From assembly GCF_010093305.1 (NCBI RefSeq), contig NZ_PDWS01000019.1:31927-95926 (forward strand): DNA of 64,000 bases, in the 5' to 3' direction. This DNA is from Pseudoxanthomonas sacheonensis (GTDB lineage: Bacteria > Pseudomonadota > Gammaproteobacteria > Xanthomonadales > Xanthomonadaceae). Below the pieces are notes generated by a model, which was not told where the DNA came from, ran no database searches, and worked only from the letters and a program-made list of their open reading frames with translations. The first letter of the stretch is position 1; each line of letters begins with the position of its first letter. Below, piece by piece: positions 30,044 through 40,550 of the stretch. Position numbers and translations under genes: made by a program.

Positions 30044-31447
30044 ATGGCGCGCACGCTGCAGGAATGGCTCGATTACATCGAGCAGCAACATCCGAAGTCC
30101 ATCGAGCTGGGCCTGGAGCGCACACGCGAAGCGGCGCGCCGGCTGTCGCTGGGCAAACCCGCCACGCACGTCATCACGGTTGGCGGCACCAACGGCAAGG
30201 GTTCCACGGTAGCGTTCATCGAGGCCATCGCCCGCGCGGCAGGATTGAGAGTCGGCACCTACACTTCGCCGCATCTGCTGCGCTACAACGAACGCGTGCG
30301 CATCGAGGGACGCGAGGCCAGCGATGAAGAACTGGTCGCTGCATTCGAAGCGGTGGAGGCGGCGCGTTTGAGCCCCTCTCCCACCGGGAGAGGGGTTGGG
30401 GTGAGGGTACGGCGAAGTGGGGATTCCCCAGGTTGCAGTCCAACACCATCCCCACCCAACCTCGTATCAAGTACGGGGCAGGCTCCTCCCCCTGAAGGGG
30501 AAGGCTCAAGCGTGCCACTCACCTATTTCGAGTTCGGAACACTGGCTGCGCTCTGGCTTTTCCAACAATCGAATCTCGACCTGGCAGTGCTGGAAGTCGG
30601 CCTCGGCGGCCGCCTGGACGCGGTGAACATCGTCGACCCCGACGTCGCCGTCATCACCACCGTCGATATCGACCACATCGACTGGCTGGGCAGCGACCGC
30701 GAAAGCATAGGCTTCGAGAAAGCGGGCATCGCACGCGCGTGGAAGCCGCTGGTGCTGGGCGAGATCGACTCGCCTTCCAGCGTCCTGCGCCACGCCTACG
30801 CCATCGGCGCCAACGCGGTGCGGCTGGGCAGCGACTTCATCCATGAGCCTGTGGATGAATCGCACTGGCGCTGGCGCGATGCCGGTTTCGCGATCGAGCT
30901 GCCGAATCCGAAGCTCAGCGCGCCGGTGCAGCGCGCCAACGCAGCGACCGCCATCGCGGCATTGCGCGCGCTGGATATCGAACTGCCGACGTCCGCATTG
31001 GCGAGCGGCGTTGCTTCGGCAACGCTCCCCGGAAGATTGCAACGCTTCGACCTGCATGGCACACCGGTAATCGTGGACGTGGGCCACAACCCGCAGGCCG
31101 CGCGCGAACTGTCGGCATGGTTGCGGGCCGAACCTGTGCCTGGACGCACACTTGCGGTGTTCGCTGCCCTGGCCGACAAGGACGTGCAGGGCGTGGTTGC
31201 GGCGCTTGAGGGCGAAGTCTCGGATTGGTTGCTCGCCGGCTTGGAGAGCGTGGGCGCGCGCGGGCAATCGGCGGATGAGCTGGCGTCGAAGGTCAGCGGC
31301 GCGGCAGCCGCAGGCTCGCGCCACGCCGACGTGCATGCCGCATTGCAGGCGGCTCTGGCGCAGGCGCATTCGGAAGATCGGATACTCGTGTTCGGTTCCT
31401 TCCACACCGTTGCCGAAGCGCTGGCGATCCTGCATTCAGGTCAATGA
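30044..31447 (+). CDS. folC: Dihydrofolate synthase/folylpolyglutamate synthase FolC with internal repeat-encoded insert
   Basis: A 467-residue Mur-ligase-fold enzyme. The P-loop is in VGGTNGKGSTVAFIEA. GTYTSPHLLRYNERVRI, LEVGLGGRLDAVNIVDPD and the C-terminal DVGHNPQAA segment are conserved. It adds glutamate to dihydropteroate and folates. Residues 109-156 are Gly/Pro/Ser-rich (starting LSPSPTGRGVG) and encoded by a palindromic repeat. They sit between VAAFEAVEAAR and PLTYFEFGTLAAL, which are adjacent in normal FolC. The frame is kept through the insert and there is no stop, so the protein may be functional with a surface loop. The gene heads the order folC, SPOR protein, cvpA, purF known from E. 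coli. Confidence 0.93.
   Translation: MARTLQEWLDYIEQQHPKSIELGLERTREAARRLSLGKPATHVITVGGTNGKGSTVAFIEAIARAAGLRVGTYTSPHLLRYNERVRIEGREASDEELVAAFEAVEAARLSPSPTGRGVGVRVRRSGDSPGCSPTPSPPNLVSSTGQAPPPEGEGSSVPLTYFEFGTLAALWLFQQSNLDLAVLEVGLGGRLDAVNIVDPDVAVITTVDIDHIDWLGSDRESIGFEKAGIARAWKPLVLGEIDSPSSVLRHAYAIGANAVRLGSDFIHEPVDESHWRWRDAGFAIELPNPKLSAPVQRANAATAIAALRALDIELPTSALASGVASATLPGRLQRFDLHGTPVIVDVGHNPQAARELSAWLRAEPVPGRTLAVFAALADKDVQGVVAALEGEVSDWLLAGLESVGARGQSADELASKVSGAAAAGSRHADVHAALQAALAQAHSEDRILVFGSFHTVAEALAILHSGQ
30368..30509. repeat. Palindromic repeat inserted in frame in folC ('CTCTCCC' family, copy 2)
   Basis: About 142 bp bounded by inverted ends TTGAGCC and GGCTCAA. It contains the hairpin CCCCTCTCCCACCGGGAGAGG, a core with CGTATCAAGTACGGGGCAGG and a CTCCCCCTGAAGGGGAAG segment. 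Core and arms match the acnD-prpF repeat (940-1072) in reverse orientation. The host reading frame runs through without a stop. Confidence 0.88.
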
Positions 31448-31471
31448 CGGGGAAGCCGTTTCGCGGCACCG

Positions 31472-31477
31472 TATAAT
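31472..31477 (+). promoter_or_regulatory. Possible -10 element before the SPOR-domain gene
   Basis: A perfect TATAAT lies 39 bp before the ATG at 31516, in the 68-bp gap after folC. No good -35 hexamer is seen, so an internal promoter of the folC-purF operon is only possible. Confidence 0.35.
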
Positions 31478-31515
31478 TCGCACGGCATTCCCGCCGCGTC
31501 GTTTTGCGAGCCCGC

Positions 31516-32538
31516 ATGGATACCGCACTCAAACAACGCCTGATCGGCGCCGTCGTCCTGGTGGCGCTGGCGGTGATCTTCCTGCCGATGCTGATCAAGG
31601 GTCCCGCGCCCGACAGCGGCGTGTCGGACGTACCGCTGGAGGTGCCGGCCGCGCCGGGCGGGCAATACGAAACCCGCGAACTTCCCTTGGTGACGCCCGG
31701 CAACGCTCCGGCGGGCGGCGTGGTGGGCATGGATGAGAAGCCGGCTGCCGCGCCGGCAAGCGCAAGCGAGGCCGTTCCGCTCGGCGCTGCCCCGGCCACC
31801 GCAGCGGGCGCCATGCTGCCGGCCAGCACGGCAGGCGGCAACTACGCGGTCAACTTCGGTGCTTACGCCACCCCGTCAGACGCCGACGCGGTGATCTCGC
31901 GCCTCAAGCAGTCCTCGCTTCCGGCTTTCCGCGAGCCCACCACCATCAACGGCAAAACCGCCTATCGCGTGCGTATCGGACCTTACGCCGAGCGCGCCGA
32001 TGCCGAAACCGTGCGCTTGCAGGCGTCGCAGGTGCGCAGCGACGTGAAAGCGCAGGTGGTGACCCTGGATGCCGCCGCACCTGCGACGGCATCCGCATCG
32101 ACTTCGGTGCCGCTGGCCGCGCCCGCGCCGTCGGTAACCACGCAGACCTTGCCCGAATCGCCTAAACCCGCACAGACCACGCCCGCACCCGCGCCCGCAC
32201 CCGCGCCGAAACCTGTGGCAGCGGCGCCGAAACCGGCAGCCGTTGCACCCAAGCCCGCGCCCAAGCCGGCCGAGCCGGTGGTGGCCAAGCCAGCCGCTTC
32301 CAATGTGGGTTTCGCCGTACAGCTCGGCGCCTTCTCCAAGGCTGCCGACGCCAATGCCTTGCGCGACAAACTGCGCGCCGGGGGGTTCAGCGCTTTCGTC
32401 GAACAGGTCAAGACCGACAAGGGCACGCTGAGCAGGGTGCGCGTCGGCCCGGTCGCCAGTCGCGCCGACGCCGACAAACTGAAGGCTCAGGTCGCGGCCA
32501 AGGTGGGCATCAGCGGCATGGTCCGCCCGCATCCGTGA
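31516..32538 (+). CDS. SPOR-domain protein (DedD-like)
   Basis: A 340-residue bitopic protein. A short cytoplasmic start (MDTALKQRLIG) precedes one transmembrane helix (about residues 11-27). A Pro/Ala-rich periplasmic region carries two SPOR repeats, at about 109-185 (NYAVNFGAYATPSDADAV) and 263-338 (VGFAVQLGAFSKAADANAL), joined by an AP/KP-rich linker. SPOR domains bind denuded glycan strands at the division septum; DedD acts in cell division. Two SPOR domains is more than E. coli DedD has. It lies between folC and cvpA, as dedD does in E. coli. Confidence 0.88.
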   Translation: MDTALKQRLIGAVVLVALAVIFLPMLIKGPAPDSGVSDVPLEVPAAPGGQYETRELPLVTPGNAPAGGVVGMDEKPAAAPASASEAVPLGAAPATAAGAMLPASTAGGNYAVNFGAYATPSDADAVISRLKQSSLPAFREPTTINGKTAYRVRIGPYAERADAETVRLQASQVRSDVKAQVVTLDAAAPATASASTSVPLAAPAPSVTTQTLPESPKPAQTTPAPAPAPAPKPVAAAPKPAAVAPKPAPKPAEPVVAKPAASNVGFAVQLGAFSKAADANALRDKLRAGGFSAFVEQVKTDKGTLSRVRVGPVASRADADKLKAQVAAKVGISGMVRPHP

Positions 32539-32607
32539 CCGCCTGATATTTGACCGGAGCCCGGGGATGAAAGGCCGGCTCGCAGCAATCGGGGGATATC
32601 CGTCACG

Positions 32608-33366
32608 ATGATCGACATCGTTCTATTGATCATCATCGGCGGGTCCGCTTTGCTCGGCCTGATCCGGGGGCTGGTGGGCACGCTGGTGTCGACGGCTGCG
32701 TGGTTGCTGGCCGGCTGGGTCACTTTCGAATTCGGCGGGCAGGCCGCCTTCTGGCTGTCCGACGACGGCAGACCCACCATGACCGAACTGTTCGGCGGCT
32801 ATGCGCTGAGTTTCGTGGTGGTGATGGTGGTGGTGGCGCTGATCGGCGCCCTGGCCAAATCGATGGTCCGTTCGGTCGGGTTGTCGGGCGTGGACCGCAT
32901 GCTGGGCGCGGGCCTGGGCCTGCTGCGCGGAGCTTTCCTGGCCTGCATCCTGGTGCTGTTGATGGGCTTCACGCCCTTGCCGAGCGAGCCTTCCTGGCGC
33001 CAGTCCAGCGTTCTGCCGGTATTGCTGCCCGCTGCGGGCTGGATGCGTTCCAAGCTGCCGGACTGGTCCGTTCCGGAAATGGATTTTCGCAATGCCCTCG
33101 GCTCAGGCGATAATGTCGCCCCGGATGAAGCGTCCGGACCCTTGCTGGACGGTGTCGTTCAGCAAGTCATCGACAAGGCCAAAGGTGGCGTGTCGCAGCG
33201 GCAGGCGGTGGGAAGCGTCCCGGCAGGCAAGGATCCGGCGAACATCGAGGCCGGCGGGCAGGAACCCGCGAACATCGAAGCGAGCGGGCAGGCCCCGGCA
33301 AGCGGTCCCGCCAACCTCGAATCATCGAAACGCCCCAACGGCCAGAAACGGCCCAATTCGCAATAA
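32608..33366 (+). CDS. cvpA: CvpA family membrane protein
   Basis: A 252-residue protein with four predicted transmembrane helices in residues 1-120. The family segments are [21 protein letters not shown] near the start and [20 protein letters not shown]. CvpA is needed for colicin V production and purine-linked phenotypes in E. coli; its exact action is unsettled. It is 20 bp before purF, the usual arrangement. The C-terminal tail is hydrophilic and contains two 10-residue units of the form D/E-PANIEA-G/S-GQ from a 30-bp tandem repeat, plus a decayed third. Confidence 0.9.
   Translation: MIDIVLLIIIGGSALLGLIRGLVGTLVSTAAWLLAGWVTFEFGGQAAFWLSDDGRPTMTELFGGYALSFVVVMVVVALIGALAKSMVRSVGLSGVDRMLGAGLGLLRGAFLACILVLLMGFTPLPSEPSWRQSSVLPVLLPAAGWMRSKLPDWSVPEMDFRNALGSGDNVAPDEASGPLLDGVVQQVIDKAKGGVSQRQAVGSVPAGKDPANIEAGGQEPANIEASGQAPASGPANLESSKRPNGQKRPNSQ
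33234..33322 (+). repeat. 30-bp imperfect tandem repeat in the 3' end of cvpA
   Basis: Two clear 30-bp units, each with GCGAACATCGA followed by GCGGGCA, and a diverged third unit. They are in frame and encode the repeating C-terminal tail of CvpA. Confidence 0.7.
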
Positions 33367-33386
33367 GCAAGCGGAGTACGCAAACC

Positions 33387-34856
<1,470 letters not shown>

Positions 34857-34873
34857 AACCCGTTTCGCCCGGA

Positions 34874-34981
34874 TCGTCATCCCAGCGAAATACGGGATCC
34901 GTTTTGATCTTGCTTTTGCCTTTGCTGTTCGACATTCAGGAGCAAAGTCAAAATGGATCCCAGCTTTCGCTGGGATGACGA
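34874..34981. repeat. Palindromic repeat, 'GTCATCCCAGC' family
   Basis: Inverted repeat with arms TCGTCATCCCAGCGAAA...GGATCCGTTTTGA and TCAAAATGGATCCCAGCTTT...GGGATGACGA, each about 33 bp. The right arm encodes MDPSFRWDDD in frame with the next gene, which makes a false upstream start. Confidence 0.85.
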
Positions 34982-34991
34982 TTCGTTTTTC

Positions 34992-35798
34992 ATGTTTTCG
35001 TCACTCTTCGACGCCGCTCGGGCATGCCTTGACGCTGCTTCGCCAGACGGCAAAGTCACGCTGACCCAGGAGTACGCCGCCGCGTTCTCCCGTCGCGAAC
35101 TCCGTGCCGCTCCCGATGCGCCAGCACCGCAGCCCATCCGCATGCCCGGCCGTCCCGAGCGGCCGCGACTGGTGCCGGCGCGCGACCTTCCGCAACGTGG
35201 CATAGGCAGCGCCGAAGGCCGTGCTGCCTTCATCCACGCCATCGCCCATATCGAGTTCAACGCCATCGATCTGGCCTGGGACGCGGTCTATCGCTTCCGC
35301 GGCCTGCCGCCGCAGTTCTATGCCGACTGGGTGTCGGTGGCCAACGACGAATCACGGCACTTTGTGCTGTTGCGCGGCCGGTTGCGCGAACTGGGACATG
35401 AATACGGCGACTTCGACGCGCACAACGGCCTGTGGGAAATGGCCGAGAAGACCGCGCACGACGGTCTGGCGCGCATGGCCCTGGTGCCGCGCGTGCTGGA
35501 GGCGCGCGGATTGGACGTTACGCCGGGCATGATCGCCAAACTGCGCAACCTGGGCGACAAGGCCAGCGTGGAGATTCTGGAGCTGATCCTGCGCGAGGAA
35601 GTGGCCCATGTCGCCGCCGGTTCGCATTGGTATCGCTGGTATTGCGAACGCGAAGGCAGGGAGCCGCGTTCGACTTTTCGCGAGCTGCTGGTCCAGTACG
35701 CTGGACCCGTGCTGCGCGGTCCGTTCAACCATCATGCGAGATTGCAGGCCGGTTTCGACGCCGAGGAAATCGCCGCCCTGGAGCAGCTAGCGCCATAG
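34992..35798 (+). CDS. DUF455 family ferritin-like protein
   Basis: A 268-residue protein of the DUF455 ferritin-like family. Paired metal-ligand motifs are visible: HAIAHIEFNAIDLAWDAVYR (E, H), SVANDESRHFVLLRGRL (E..RH), EMAEKTAHDGLARMALVPR and LREEVAHVAAGSHWYRW (E..H). A di-iron four-helix bundle is expected; related proteins include tRNA-hydroxylase-like and unknown oxidases. The ATG at 34992 is preferred. An in-frame ATG at 34953 lies inside a palindromic repeat and would add 13 repeat-derived residues. Confidence 0.85.
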   Translation: MFSSLFDAARACLDAASPDGKVTLTQEYAAAFSRRELRAAPDAPAPQPIRMPGRPERPRLVPARDLPQRGIGSAEGRAAFIHAIAHIEFNAIDLAWDAVYRFRGLPPQFYADWVSVANDESRHFVLLRGRLRELGHEYGDFDAHNGLWEMAEKTAHDGLARMALVPRVLEARGLDVTPGMIAKLRNLGDKASVEILELILREEVAHVAAGSHWYRWYCEREGREPRSTFRELLVQYAGPVLRGPFNHHARLQAGFDAEEIAALEQLAP

Positions 35799-35813
35799 AT
35801 TTATAGCGCGCGC

Positions 35814-35889
35814 GTAGGAGCGACGTAAGTCGCGAAACGATCCATTTGCATTCCAGATCCCGGATATTCGCGACTTACGTCGCTCCTAC
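35814..35889. repeat. GTAG-headed palindrome, 'GAGCGACGTAAGTCGCGA' family, copy 2
   Basis: Arms GTAGGAGCGACGTAAGTCGC and complement, loop of about 30 bp, between two convergent genes. Confidence 0.9.
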
Positions 35890-35920
35890 GCGCTCTACGC
35901 ATCCCGCGGCCATGGGGGTT

Positions 35921-36667
35921 TTACGCCTGCAACGACTCCAGGCGATAGCCGTCGGCATCCACGCGCAAGACCGACCCTTGCTCGTACCAGTCGCCCAGCA
36001 CGATGCGCGTGCATTCCCGTTCGCCCAACCGCAACGTATGCACGGCAGGGCGGTGGGTGTGCCCATGGATCATGGTGTCGATGCCGAAGCGCGCGAACGT
36101 CGCTTCCACCGTGGCCGGTGTCACATCGGTCACCGTCTCGAACCGCACATCGTTGCCGCCTTCGCGCAGTTTGGCCTGATGCGCCCGACTGGCCGCACGT
36201 GCCTGTGCGGCGAAGGCCAGCCGCGCCTGCAGAGGCTGCGAGAGGAACTGCGCCTGCCAGTCCGGGTTGCGGGTCTGCGTGCGGAAGGCCTGGTAGGCGA
36301 CATCGTCGGTGCACAGCAGATCGCCGTGCAATAGCAGCGTCGGCTTGCCGTAAAGCACGACCACGGCAGGGTCCGACAGGATGCGGAAGCCGGCATGCGC
36401 CGCGTAATCCTGCCCCACCAGAAAATCCCGGTTGCCGCGAATGAAATACACCGGCACGCCGCCATCGGCCACTTCCCGCAATGCAGAGGCGACATAAGCG
36501 CCGACTTCGGAGGGGTCGTCGTCGCCCACCCAGGCTTCGAACAGGTCGCCGAGCACATACAGCGCGTCGGCCGATTTCCCTTCGCGCCGTACGAACTGGC
36601 CGAATAGTTCGGTGATGGCCGGCCGGGAGGAATCCAGGTGCAGATCGGAGATGAAAAGGGTGGTCAT
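35921..36667 (-). CDS. lpxH: UDP-2,3-diacylglucosamine diphosphatase LpxH
   Basis: A 248-residue metallophosphoesterase of lipid A synthesis. It hydrolyses UDP-2,3-diacylglucosamine to lipid X and UMP at the inner membrane face. The five metal-binding blocks are present: [40 protein letters not shown] and [11 protein letters not shown]. The ATG at 36667 begins immediately before the first block; an upstream frame to 36733 runs into a palindrome. Confidence 0.95.
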   Translation of the reverse strand: MTTLFISDLHLDSSRPAITELFGQFVRREGKSADALYVLGDLFEAWVGDDDPSEVGAYVASALREVADGGVPVYFIRGNRDFLVGQDYAAHAGFRILSDPAVVVLYGKPTLLLHGDLLCTDDVAYQAFRTQTRNPDWQAQFLSQPLQARLAFAAQARAASRAHQAKLREGGNDVRFETVTDVTPATVEATFARFGIDTMIHGHTHRPAVHTLRLGERECTRIVLGDWYEQGSVLRVDADGYRLESLQA

Positions 36668-36691
36668 GAGAGAGATTGTAGGCTGCCCCCT

Positions 36692-36764
36692 GTAGGAGCG
36701 GGCCCTGCCCGCGACGCTCCACGGGCGCCCCACGAAAAGCGTCGCGGGCAGGGCCCGCTTCTAC
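36692..36764. repeat. GTAG-headed palindrome, 'GGAGCGGGCCCTGCCCGCGACG' type
   Basis: Inverted repeat GTAGGAGCGGGCCCTGCCCG ... CGGGCAGGGCCCGCTTCTAC with a loop of about 25 bp. It fills the lpxH-gltX divergent gap, leaving about 40 bp for the gltX promoter. Confidence 0.85.
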
Positions 36765-36803
36765 AAGGGTAAAATTGCCGGATTCCGCTTTATTGGACCT
36801 CAA

Positions 36804-38210
36804 ATGACCTGCCGTACCCGTTTCGCCCCCAGCCCCACCGGTTACCTGCACATCGGCGGCGCGCGCACCGCGCTGTACTGCTGGCTGGAGGCGCGCCACC
36901 GCGGTGGCGACTTCATCCTGCGCATCGAGGACACCGACCGCGAGCGCAGCACCCAGGGCGCCATCGACGCCATTCTGGAGGCGATGGAGTGGCTGGGGCT
37001 GGACTACGACGAAGGCCCGATCTACCAGACCCAGCGCCTGGACCGCTACCGCGAAGTGGCCGAGCAACTGGTCGCCGACGGCAAGGCCTACTACGCCTAC
37101 GAGACCAAGGAAGAGCTGGAAGCCATCCGCAACGCCGCCCAGGCCGCGGGCGACAAGCCGCGCTACGACGGCCGCGCGCGCGAACTGAACCTGCCGCACC
37201 GCGACGATCCCAACCGCGTGATCCGTTTCAAGAACCCGCAAACCGGCAGCGTGGTGTTCGAGGACCGCATCAAGGGCCGCATCGAGATAAGCAACAGCGA
37301 GCTGGACGACCTGGTGATCTTCCGTTCCGATGGCTATCCCACCTACAACTTCGCGGTGGTGGTGGACGACATCGACATGGGCATCACCGACGTGATCCGT
37401 GGCGACGACCACATCAACAACACCCCGCGCCAGATCAACATCTACGAAGCGCTGGGCGTGCCGGTGCCGCTGTTCTCGCACATGCCGATGATCCTGGACC
37501 CGGAAGGCGCCAAGCTGTCCAAGCGCACCGGCGCGGCCGACGTGATGCAGTACAAGGACGCCGGCTACCTGCCGCATGCGCTGATCAATTACCTGGCGCG
37601 GCTGGGCTGGTCGCACGGCGACCAGGAGCTGTTCACGCGTGAGGAACTGATCCAGCTGTTCTCGGTGGAAGACGTCAATTCCAAGGCCGCGCGCCTGGAC
37701 ATGGACAAGCTGGGCTGGGTCAACCAGCACTATCTCAAGAGCGACGATCCAGCCGCCATCGCGCCGCAGCTGGAGTACCAGCTGCGCAAGCTGGGGCTGG
37801 AGCCCGCCAACGGACCCGCGCCCGCCGATGTCGTCATCGCCCTGCGCGACCGCGTGCAGACGCTGAAGGAAATGGCCGAGCGTGCCGCAGTCTGGTACCT
37901 GCCGCTTGAGAATTACGACGAAGCCGCAGTCGCCAAGCACCTGAACACCGCGGCTTCAGCGCCGTTGGCCGCCGCCCGCGACCATCTGGCCAATGCGGTG
38001 GAATGGACCGTCGAATCGGTTTCCGCGGCGCTCCACGATACGGCCGCCGCGCTGGGTCTGGGCATGGGCAAGGTGGCCCAGCCGCTGCGCGTGGCCATCA
38101 CCGGTACCCAGGTCAGCCCGGATATTTCCCAGACCGTGTACCTGGCCGGACGCGAGCAGGCCTTGAAACGCATCGACGCAGCGCTTATCAAGATACCTGC
38201 GGATTCATAA
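36804..38210 (+). CDS. gltX: Glutamyl-tRNA synthetase
   Basis: A 468-residue class I aminoacyl-tRNA synthetase that charges tRNA-Glu. The HIGH signature is in [14 protein letters not shown] and the KMSKS-type motif is KLSKRTG. Glu-specific segments [12 protein letters not shown] and [21 protein letters not shown] are present. The C-terminal anticodon-binding part contains [18 protein letters not shown]. zur starts 13 bp downstream and is probably co-transcribed. Confidence 0.97.
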   Translation: MTCRTRFAPSPTGYLHIGGARTALYCWLEARHRGGDFILRIEDTDRERSTQGAIDAILEAMEWLGLDYDEGPIYQTQRLDRYREVAEQLVADGKAYYAYETKEELEAIRNAAQAAGDKPRYDGRARELNLPHRDDPNRVIRFKNPQTGSVVFEDRIKGRIEISNSELDDLVIFRSDGYPTYNFAVVVDDIDMGITDVIRGDDHINNTPRQINIYEALGVPVPLFSHMPMILDPEGAKLSKRTGAADVMQYKDAGYLPHALINYLARLGWSHGDQELFTREELIQLFSVEDVNSKAARLDMDKLGWVNQHYLKSDDPAAIAPQLEYQLRKLGLEPANGPAPADVVIALRDRVQTLKEMAERAAVWYLPLENYDEAAVAKHLNTAASAPLAAARDHLANAVEWTVESVSAALHDTAAALGLGMGKVAQPLRVAITGTQVSPDISQTVYLAGREQALKRIDAALIKIPADS

Positions 38211-38223
38211 TCCTCACTCGACT

Positions 38224-38709
38224 ATGGCCCAGAAGCACTCCTGCACCGATCCCAAGCACCACGTCGACGACGCCCACGGCTTCGTCGCGGCGGTGGAGCA
38301 TGCGTGCCAGGAACGCGGGTTGCGGCTGACCCCGATCCGCTCGCGCGTACTTTCGCTGATCGCCGACGCCGGCAAGCCGGTCAAGGCCTACGAACTGCTG
38401 GAACTGGTACGCGAAAAGAAGGGAGTGGGTGCCGATGCGCCTCCCACGGTGTACCGCGCTTTGGATTTCCTGATGGCCAACGGCTTCGTCCACAAGCTGG
38501 AATCGGTGAATGCGTTCGTGGCCTGCCACCACCCCAACAGCGATCAGCATTCGGTGCCGTTCCTGATCTGCGACCGTTGCCATAGCGCGGTGGAGCTGGA
38601 AGACCGCGAAGTGGTCACGCAACTGGAAGCCCGCGCCAAGGCGCTCGGCTTCCAGCCGCAGGCGCAGACCCTGGAAGTGCACGGCCTCTGCGCGCGCTGC
38701 GCCGCCTGA
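38224..38709 (+). CDS. zur: Zinc uptake regulator Zur (Fur family)
   Basis: A 161-residue Fur-family repressor. The winged-helix part has ERGLRLTPIRSRVLSLIADA, AYELLELVREK and PPTVYRALDFLMANGFVHKL, the latter typical of Zur. Zinc-ligand residues are CHHPNSDQH, CDRCH and the C-terminal CARCA. With zinc bound it represses uptake genes. A matching operator lies at 42702-42723, between a ZnuD-like receptor and a MerC-domain gene 4 kb downstream, which supports Zur over Fur or PerR. It lies 13 bp after gltX. Confidence 0.88.
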   Translation: MAQKHSCTDPKHHVDDAHGFVAAVEHACQERGLRLTPIRSRVLSLIADAGKPVKAYELLELVREKKGVGADAPPTVYRALDFLMANGFVHKLESVNAFVACHHPNSDQHSVPFLICDRCHSAVELEDREVVTQLEARAKALGFQPQAQTLEVHGLCARCAA

Positions 38710-38729
38710 TCGGTAAGCCATAGGGGCGC

Positions 38730-38791
38730 GTAGGAGCGACGTGAGTCGCGAAACCATAAATATGAATATTCGCGACTCACGTCGCTCCTAC
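38730..38791. repeat. GTAG-headed palindrome, 'GAGCGACGTGAGTCGCGA' family, copy 3
   Basis: Arms GTAGGAGCGACGTGAGTCGC and complement with an AT-rich loop, between the convergent zur and MFS genes. Confidence 0.9.
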
Positions 38792-38798
38792 GACGCAA

Positions 38799-40049
38799 TT
38801 ACGCCACGGTAGCGGCTTGCAGGCGCGGCGACTTTTCGCGGATGGGCAGGTTCGCCGCCGCCGCGATCAACGCCAACGCGATGTCCGCGTACCACATCCA
38901 GGTGTAGTCGCCGAAGGTCTCCATTGCCACGCCGCCCAGCCATGCGCCGAAGAATCCGCCGACCTGGTGCGACAGCAGAGTCAGGCCGAACAGCGTGCCC
39001 AGGTAGCGCGGGCCGAACAATTTACCGATCAAGCCCGCCGTCGGCGGCACCGTCGCCAGCCAGGTGAAACCCAGCGCGGCGGCGAAGATATAGAAGGTCA
39101 TCGGCGTGGGCGGAGACAGCAGGTAGACCGCGATCATCACCCCGCGGCTCGCATACATCGCCGCCAGTATCAGTTTCATCCGGTAGCGCTGGCCCAGTGC
39201 GCCGGCGGCCAGGCTGCCCAACACGTTGAACAGGCCGATCAAAGCGATCGAAGCGCCAGCGACGCCCGGTTTCAGACCGCAAAGCGCGATCTCGCCCGGC
39301 AGATGCGTGACCAGGAACGCGATGTGGAAACCGCAGGTGAAGAAGCCCAGGTGCAGCATCCAGTAACTGCGGTCGCGCAAGGAGATGCGCAGCTGTTCGC
39401 GCAAGGTGATTTCCGCCGGCGGTGCGGCGACCGCGCTGGCGCCGGTTATTGCCGCGGTCGCAGGTCTGCGCCGCAGCGGCCAGGCCAACGGCAGGGTCAG
39501 CAGCGAAGCGGCGGCCAGTCCGAACATCGCCACGCCCCAACCCGCAGCGCTGATCGCCAACTGCACCAGCGGCGCGAATACGAACTGCCCCAGCGATCCT
39601 CCGGCATTGATGAAACCGGCTGCGAACGAACGCTTCTCCGGCGCCAGCCGCGAAGCGGTAGCGCCGATCAGGATGGAGAAACTGCCCGCGCCCGCGCCGG
39701 CCGCGGTCAACAGCCCAAGGGTGAACATCAGTCCCCACTGCGAAGACATGAAAGGCGTCAGCGCCATGCCCAGGGCAAGCAGGATGCCGCCGGCGACCAG
39801 GATGCGCGTCGAACCCTGTTTGTCGGCGATGGCGCCGAACACCGGCTGCACCGCGCCCCATACGAACTGTCCGATCGCCAGCGCGAAACTGATCGCGGCG
39901 ATACCCACGCCAGTGGATTGGTGGATGGGCTGCACGAACAGGCCGGTGGTCTGGCGCGCGCCCATGGTGATCATCAGCATGGCCGCCGCAGTCAGCAGCA
40001 GTCCCCAGTGCATCGCCGGCGCGGCGCGTCCGTTGGTAGCGATGCTCAT
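38799..40049 (-). CDS. MFS transporter, monocarboxylate/OFA-like
   Basis: A 416-residue 12-helix transporter of the major facilitator superfamily. GLLLTAAAMLMITMGARQTTGLFVQP is helix 1, and SFAAGFINAGGSLGQFVFAPL and GLTLLSHQVGGFFGAWLGG are helices with the small-residue packing seen in MCT/OFA-type carriers. The substrate is unknown. Its ATG overlaps the marR stop by 4 bp (ATGA), so the two are translationally coupled and probably controlled by that MarR protein. Confidence 0.88.
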   Translation of the reverse strand: MSIATNGRAAPAMHWGLLLTAAAMLMITMGARQTTGLFVQPIHQSTGVGIAAISFALAIGQFVWGAVQPVFGAIADKQGSTRILVAGGILLALGMALTPFMSSQWGLMFTLGLLTAAGAGAGSFSILIGATASRLAPEKRSFAAGFINAGGSLGQFVFAPLVQLAISAAGWGVAMFGLAAASLLTLPLAWPLRRRPATAAITGASAVAAPPAEITLREQLRISLRDRSYWMLHLGFFTCGFHIAFLVTHLPGEIALCGLKPGVAGASIALIGLFNVLGSLAAGALGQRYRMKLILAAMYASRGVMIAVYLLSPPTPMTFYIFAAALGFTWLATVPPTAGLIGKLFGPRYLGTLFGLTLLSHQVGGFFGAWLGGVAMETFGDYTWMWYADIALALIAAAANLPIREKSPRLQAATVA

Positions 40050-40492
40050 GCGGCGATCCCCGATTCATGGCGCAATGCGATGTCCAGCAGGTCCAGGTCC
40101 GCGCGCAGACGGTCGGTCCTGGCGATGCCGTAGCTGGCTTCGATGCGCCGCTGCGCGCGCAGCCAATGCGGTTTCGCGTTGGCGATGCGCTTGCGCCCGC
40201 TGGCGGTGACGGAAATCAGCCGTTGCCGCGCGTCTTCGCCACGCGCTTCTTTCAACCAGCCCGCTTCCAGCAGCGGCTTGAGGTTGCGGGTCAGCGTGGT
40301 GCGTTCCATGCCCAGCGAATCGGCCAGTTCGCCCAGCAAACAATGACCGCCACGTTCGGTATGGCGCAGGATGGAATATTCGTTGAGGCTGAGGCCTACC
40401 GCCGCGAGCTCGCGATCGTAGATCTGGGACACCTGCCGTGCGGCGCGGCGCAGGCGGAAACAAGTGCAGACGCTTTCGGAAGGAGAGGGCAT
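40046..40492 (-). CDS. MarR family transcriptional regulator
   Basis: A 148-residue MarR-type winged-helix regulator. VCTCFRLRRAARQVSQIYD forms the dimer helix, LSLNEYSILRHTE and LADSLGMERTTLTRNLKPLL the recognition helix, and RGEDARQRLISVTASGRKRI the wing. The ATG at 40492 is preferred over ATG 40531 or GTG 40537. Those lie inside a promoter and operator (40519-40549), so they would be upstream of the transcript start. It is first in a marR-MFS operon and is probably autoregulated. Confidence 0.87.
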   Translation of the reverse strand: MPSPSESVCTCFRLRRAARQVSQIYDRELAAVGLSLNEYSILRHTERGGHCLLGELADSLGMERTTLTRNLKPLLEAGWLKEARGEDARQRLISVTASGRKRIANAKPHWLRAQRRIEASYGIARTDRLRADLDLLDIALRHESGIAA

Positions 40493-40518
40493 GCGGTGCG
40501 CCGACAGTACGATTCGGC

Positions 40519-40549
40519 CATTTAAGTGCATATGCACCTATTCTGTCAA
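40519..40549 (-). promoter_or_regulatory. marR promoter with palindromic operator
   Basis: On the minus strand TTGACA (40544-40549) is followed after 18 bp by TTAAAT. Between them lies the perfect 12-bp palindrome GTGCATATGCAC (40526-40537). A repressor bound there would block RNA polymerase. The position fits MarR autoregulation. Confidence 0.65.
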
Positions 40550-40550
40550 C

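Noticed and set aside
38211..38223. A Zur operator directly before zur (autoregulation).
   Set aside because: The gap after gltX is only 13 bp and has no operator-like string.
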